The position numbers and the translations under genes are program-made. This document shows, piece by piece, positions 61,754 to 64,000 of a stretch of DNA of 64,000 nt. The stretch is from Bacteroidota bacterium. GTDB taxonomy: Bacteria; Bacteroidota; Bacteroidia; Chitinophagales; Chitinophagaceae. Positions within the stretch are counted from its first letter, which is position 1, and each line of letters starts with the position of its first letter. Location: positions 1-64,000 of the forward strand of contig JAFAEM010000031.1 in assembly GCA_023424015.1 (NCBI GenBank), given 5' to 3'. A model generated the notes under the pieces. That model did no database searches. It had not been told where the DNA came from and was given only the letters and a program-made list of their open reading frames with translations.

Positions 61754-63832
61754 ATGAAGCCAACATTCACCCTTTTCCTCCTATGCATGACATTGGCTGC
61801 CTGGTCACAACATGAAAAAGGGCATCTCAATACAGATTCAGTCAGAACGCTTACACCGGTTGTCATCAAGGGTTATGAATCGCAGCGCACGCTGGCAGAA
61901 AATCCTGTAACCATCGGATATATTGGACCAAAAGATTTAGAACGTTACGCGGCACCTACCCTGGTGCCATCTATTAACACTGTTCCCGGTGTGCGCATGG
62001 AAGAACGGTCTCCCGGAAGCTACCGCCTCAATATTCGTGGAAGTCTCTTGCGTTCACCATTTGGCGTACGTAATATAAAGATCTACTGGAATGATCTGCC
62101 TTTCACCGACGCGGGAGGAAATACCTACCTCAATCTCGTGGACCCCGCAACGATCGGTGCGGTAGAGGTACTAAAAGGCCCGGGTGGAAGCATGTATGGC
62201 GCAAATACGGGTGGTGTTGTGGTGATGCACACCATCGATCCGCCAGCCGTTCCCAAAAAGGACCACGAGTTCAGGGTGCAACTGAATGGAGGTTCCTATA
62301 GCACATTTGGTGAAAGTGCACAGTGGAAATATTCAGCTAAAAACTTTCAGTCAACACTTACCCAGGGTCACATGAAGGCTGATGGCTATCGCGTGAACAG
62401 CAAGCTAAGAAGAGATGTGATACAATGGAATGGCATGTCGCAGATTTCAAAAAAGGATAAACTTGAATGGCTCGCCCTTTACTCCGACATTTATTACCAA
62501 ACCCCTGGAGGACTCACACAGGCGCAGATGGAACAGGATCCCCGGCAGGCGCGTCCGGCTACGTCCTTTGTGCCCGGTGCCGTAGAACAAAAAGCTGCTA
62601 TCTACAACAAAACCATTTTCGCCGGCACAAGCTATACGCATCAGTTTAATTCAAAATGGAGTAATACCACATCGGTTGCTTACTCGTTTACAGATTTTAC
62701 AAATCCTTTTATCACCAATTACGAAGAAAGGGCTGAGAATAATTTATCTCTTCGCAGTAAGTTTGTATATGCAACCTATAAAAATGAGCAGGACATCAGG
62801 CTGATCGGCGGTATCGAATGGCAATGGGGCAATGCATCCATCAACAACTATGGCAACAGGCAGGGTTTAAAAGACACAGTTCAGTCTTTGGATAAACTTG
62901 AAGTGAGGCAATGGTTTCCTTTTATACAGGCCGAATGGCAATTAAAGAAAAGACTGCTGGTGCAGGCCGGAGCCAGTACAAATGCATATCAATATAAATA
63001 CAGAACACTGTCCGGCAACGACAATACAAAGAGGACGAAAAAATTTGAGGAGCAGTTTCTGCCTCGGTTCGCCATATTATACCCGTTCAAAAAATACGTG
63101 ACCGCTTATGCATCACTGAGTAAAGGCTATTCCCCTGCTACACTTGCTGAAATACGTGCCTCTGATGCGAACATCAACACCTCGCTACAACCCGAATTTG
63201 GATGGAATTATGAAGTTGGCGCCCGGCTCAATTCAGCGAATAAACTATTCGAACTGGATGTCACTGCTTACTATTTTAAATTGCAGCAGGCGATCGTCAG
63301 GAGAAATAACAGCGCCGGGCAGGAATATTTTATAAACGCCGGAGGAACCGACCAGAAAGGGATCGAACTTAGAGGCTCGTGGTTATTGGTCGACAAAAAC
63401 CACGGATTTTTCACACTTTTTAAACTCTGGTCGGGTTATACGCTCAACCATTACCATTTTACTGATTATATCATTGGTACAGTTGACCATTCTGAAAATC
63501 GCGTCACAGGTGTTCCGAGGCAGATCTCTGTTACGGGTATTGATGTACATACGGCCAAAGGGTTTTATCTCTATACCAGTCTGAATCATACCGGTAAACT
63601 TCCATTAAATGATGCCAACACAGTGTATGCTCGTTCCTACAACCTGCTCCAGGGAAAACTTGGATGGAAACATCGGTTTTCACCTTCAATTTTTCTTGAT
63701 GTATATGCGGGTATCGACAACGCTTTGAATGAGAAGTACAGTTTAGGAAATGATATTAACGCCATCGGCAACAGATACTTCAATCCCTCGCCACTACGAA
63801 ATTATTTCGGAGGCGTGGTTTTAATTTTCTGA
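61754..63832 (+). CDS. TonB-dependent outer-membrane receptor
   Basis: A 692-residue receptor with signal peptide (~1-18, AAWSQ). The plug domain (~35-150) shows LVPSINTVPGVRMEERSPGS, LNIRGSLLRSPFGVRN and VEVLKGPGGSMYGANTGGVV. A 22-strand barrel follows and ends LRNYFGGVVLIF with the aromatic C-terminus. Neither an N-terminal STN domain nor the carboxypeptidase-like domain of SusC proteins is present, so it resembles iron- or cobalamin-type receptors more than glycan importers. Ligand unknown. A secreted protein gene starts 87 bp later. Confidence 0.92.
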   Translation: MKPTFTLFLLCMTLAAWSQHEKGHLNTDSVRTLTPVVIKGYESQRTLAENPVTIGYIGPKDLERYAAPTLVPSINTVPGVRMEERSPGSYRLNIRGSLLRSPFGVRNIKIYWNDLPFTDAGGNTYLNLVDPATIGAVEVLKGPGGSMYGANTGGVVVMHTIDPPAVPKKDHEFRVQLNGGSYSTFGESAQWKYSAKNFQSTLTQGHMKADGYRVNSKLRRDVIQWNGMSQISKKDKLEWLALYSDIYYQTPGGLTQAQMEQDPRQARPATSFVPGAVEQKAAIYNKTIFAGTSYTHQFNSKWSNTTSVAYSFTDFTNPFITNYEERAENNLSLRSKFVYATYKNEQDIRLIGGIEWQWGNASINNYGNRQGLKDTVQSLDKLEVRQWFPFIQAEWQLKKRLLVQAGASTNAYQYKYRTLSGNDNTKRTKKFEEQFLPRFAILYPFKKYVTAYASLSKGYSPATLAEIRASDANINTSLQPEFGWNYEVGARLNSANKLFELDVTAYYFKLQQAIVRRNNSAGQEYFINAGGTDQKGIELRGSWLLVDKNHGFFTLFKLWSGYTLNHYHFTDYIIGTVDHSENRVTGVPRQISVTGIDVHTAKGFYLYTSLNHTGKLPLNDANTVYARSYNLLQGKLGWKHRFSPSIFLDVYAGIDNALNEKYSLGNDINAIGNRYFNPSPLRNYFGGVVLIF

Positions 63833-63919
63833 TATAACAGCTGACAATTCAATTCCCGCAAAGTAGTATTTGCAAACTAGTCTGCTATTCCTACCTTTCA
63901 GGTATTAAATCTTGCAGCT

Positions 63920-64000
63920 ATGAGACAAATTATTACTATACTTTGCCTGCTCTTATGTGGCTTTGTTGCCAATGCCCAGGATTGTTCGGGGTACTATTAT
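63920..64000 (+). CDS. Start of a secreted protein (truncated by the window)
   Basis: Twenty-seven codons are visible: a signal peptide MRQIITILCLLLCGFVANAQ followed by DCSGYYY. It follows the TonB-dependent receptor gene closely in the same direction, so it may encode a partner. No more can be said. Confidence 0.65.
   Translation, partial: MRQIITILCLLLCGFVANAQDCSGYYY

Overview
The window looks like a chromosomal segment of a Bacteroidota bacterium, most probably of the Chitinophagaceae. The evidence is type IX secretion (T9SS) sorting domains, a sortase/PorV-like pair, TAnnTTTG-type promoters, the absence of Shine-Dalgarno sequences, Skp/OmpH-like and porin-type envelope proteins, and the conserved tRNA-Thr/Tyr/Gly/Thr-tuf-tRNA-Trp-secE-nusG-rplKAJL-rpoBC region.

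Layout. 1-12.7 kb: large secreted proteins on the + strand. A cohesin-bearing protein with a T9SS sorting domain (4010-5860) lies between two enzymes-like proteins that each end in a two-repeat dockerin (1148-3976, N,N-dimethylformamidase-like; 6145-8874, glucose/sorbosone-dehydrogenase-like). A 1154-residue protein with eight repeats and its own sorting domain follows. 12.8-22.1 kb: a tRNA-Leu, a histidine kinase, a glycosyltransferase, a tRNA-Gly/tRNA-Leu locus disturbed by tRNA fragments and a GIY-YIG endonuclease gene, a DUF2130 protein, an esterase, an isoaspartyl peptidase, an amino-acid permease and an OmpH-like protein. 22.3-41 kb (- strand): the transcription/translation region, interrupted at two places by unrelated genes. 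41.3-48.7 kb: hibernation factor, tyrosine recombinase, bS21, riboflavin synthase, then a probable surface-glycan or glycolipid operon (acyltransferase, methyltransferase, glycosyltransferase, YfhO-like). 48.6-54.9 kb: a PorU-like sortase and PorV-like barrel. 55-64 kb: tyrS, a small hydrolase, divergent cyanophycinase and cyanophycin synthetase, tRNA-Gln, DinB, a TonB-dependent receptor and the start of another secreted protein.

How the parts fit. The sortase and PorV-like proteins belong to the secretion route that would export the cohesin protein, so a surface cohesin-dockerin assembly fed by T9SS is plausible. Cyanophycin synthetase, cyanophycinase and the isoaspartyl peptidase could together make, cut and finish degrading the nitrogen reserve polymer cyanophycin.

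Two non-coding patterns stand out. (1) Intergenic arrays built on a fixed register of 7, 8, 9 or 10 bp, usually abutting stop codons and often arranged as inverted halves; unit sequence differs between loci while the register is kept. (2) Partial tRNA copies in which the D-loop is replaced by a short palindrome (two tRNA-Leu 5' halves in 100-bp tandem, one tRNA-Trp 5' half), plus a GIY-YIG gene whose stop codon lies in the D-loop of a tRNA-Leu 3' remnant. Both repeatedly affect tRNA genes and deserve a targeted search. All calls come from reading the sequence; no database comparison was run.
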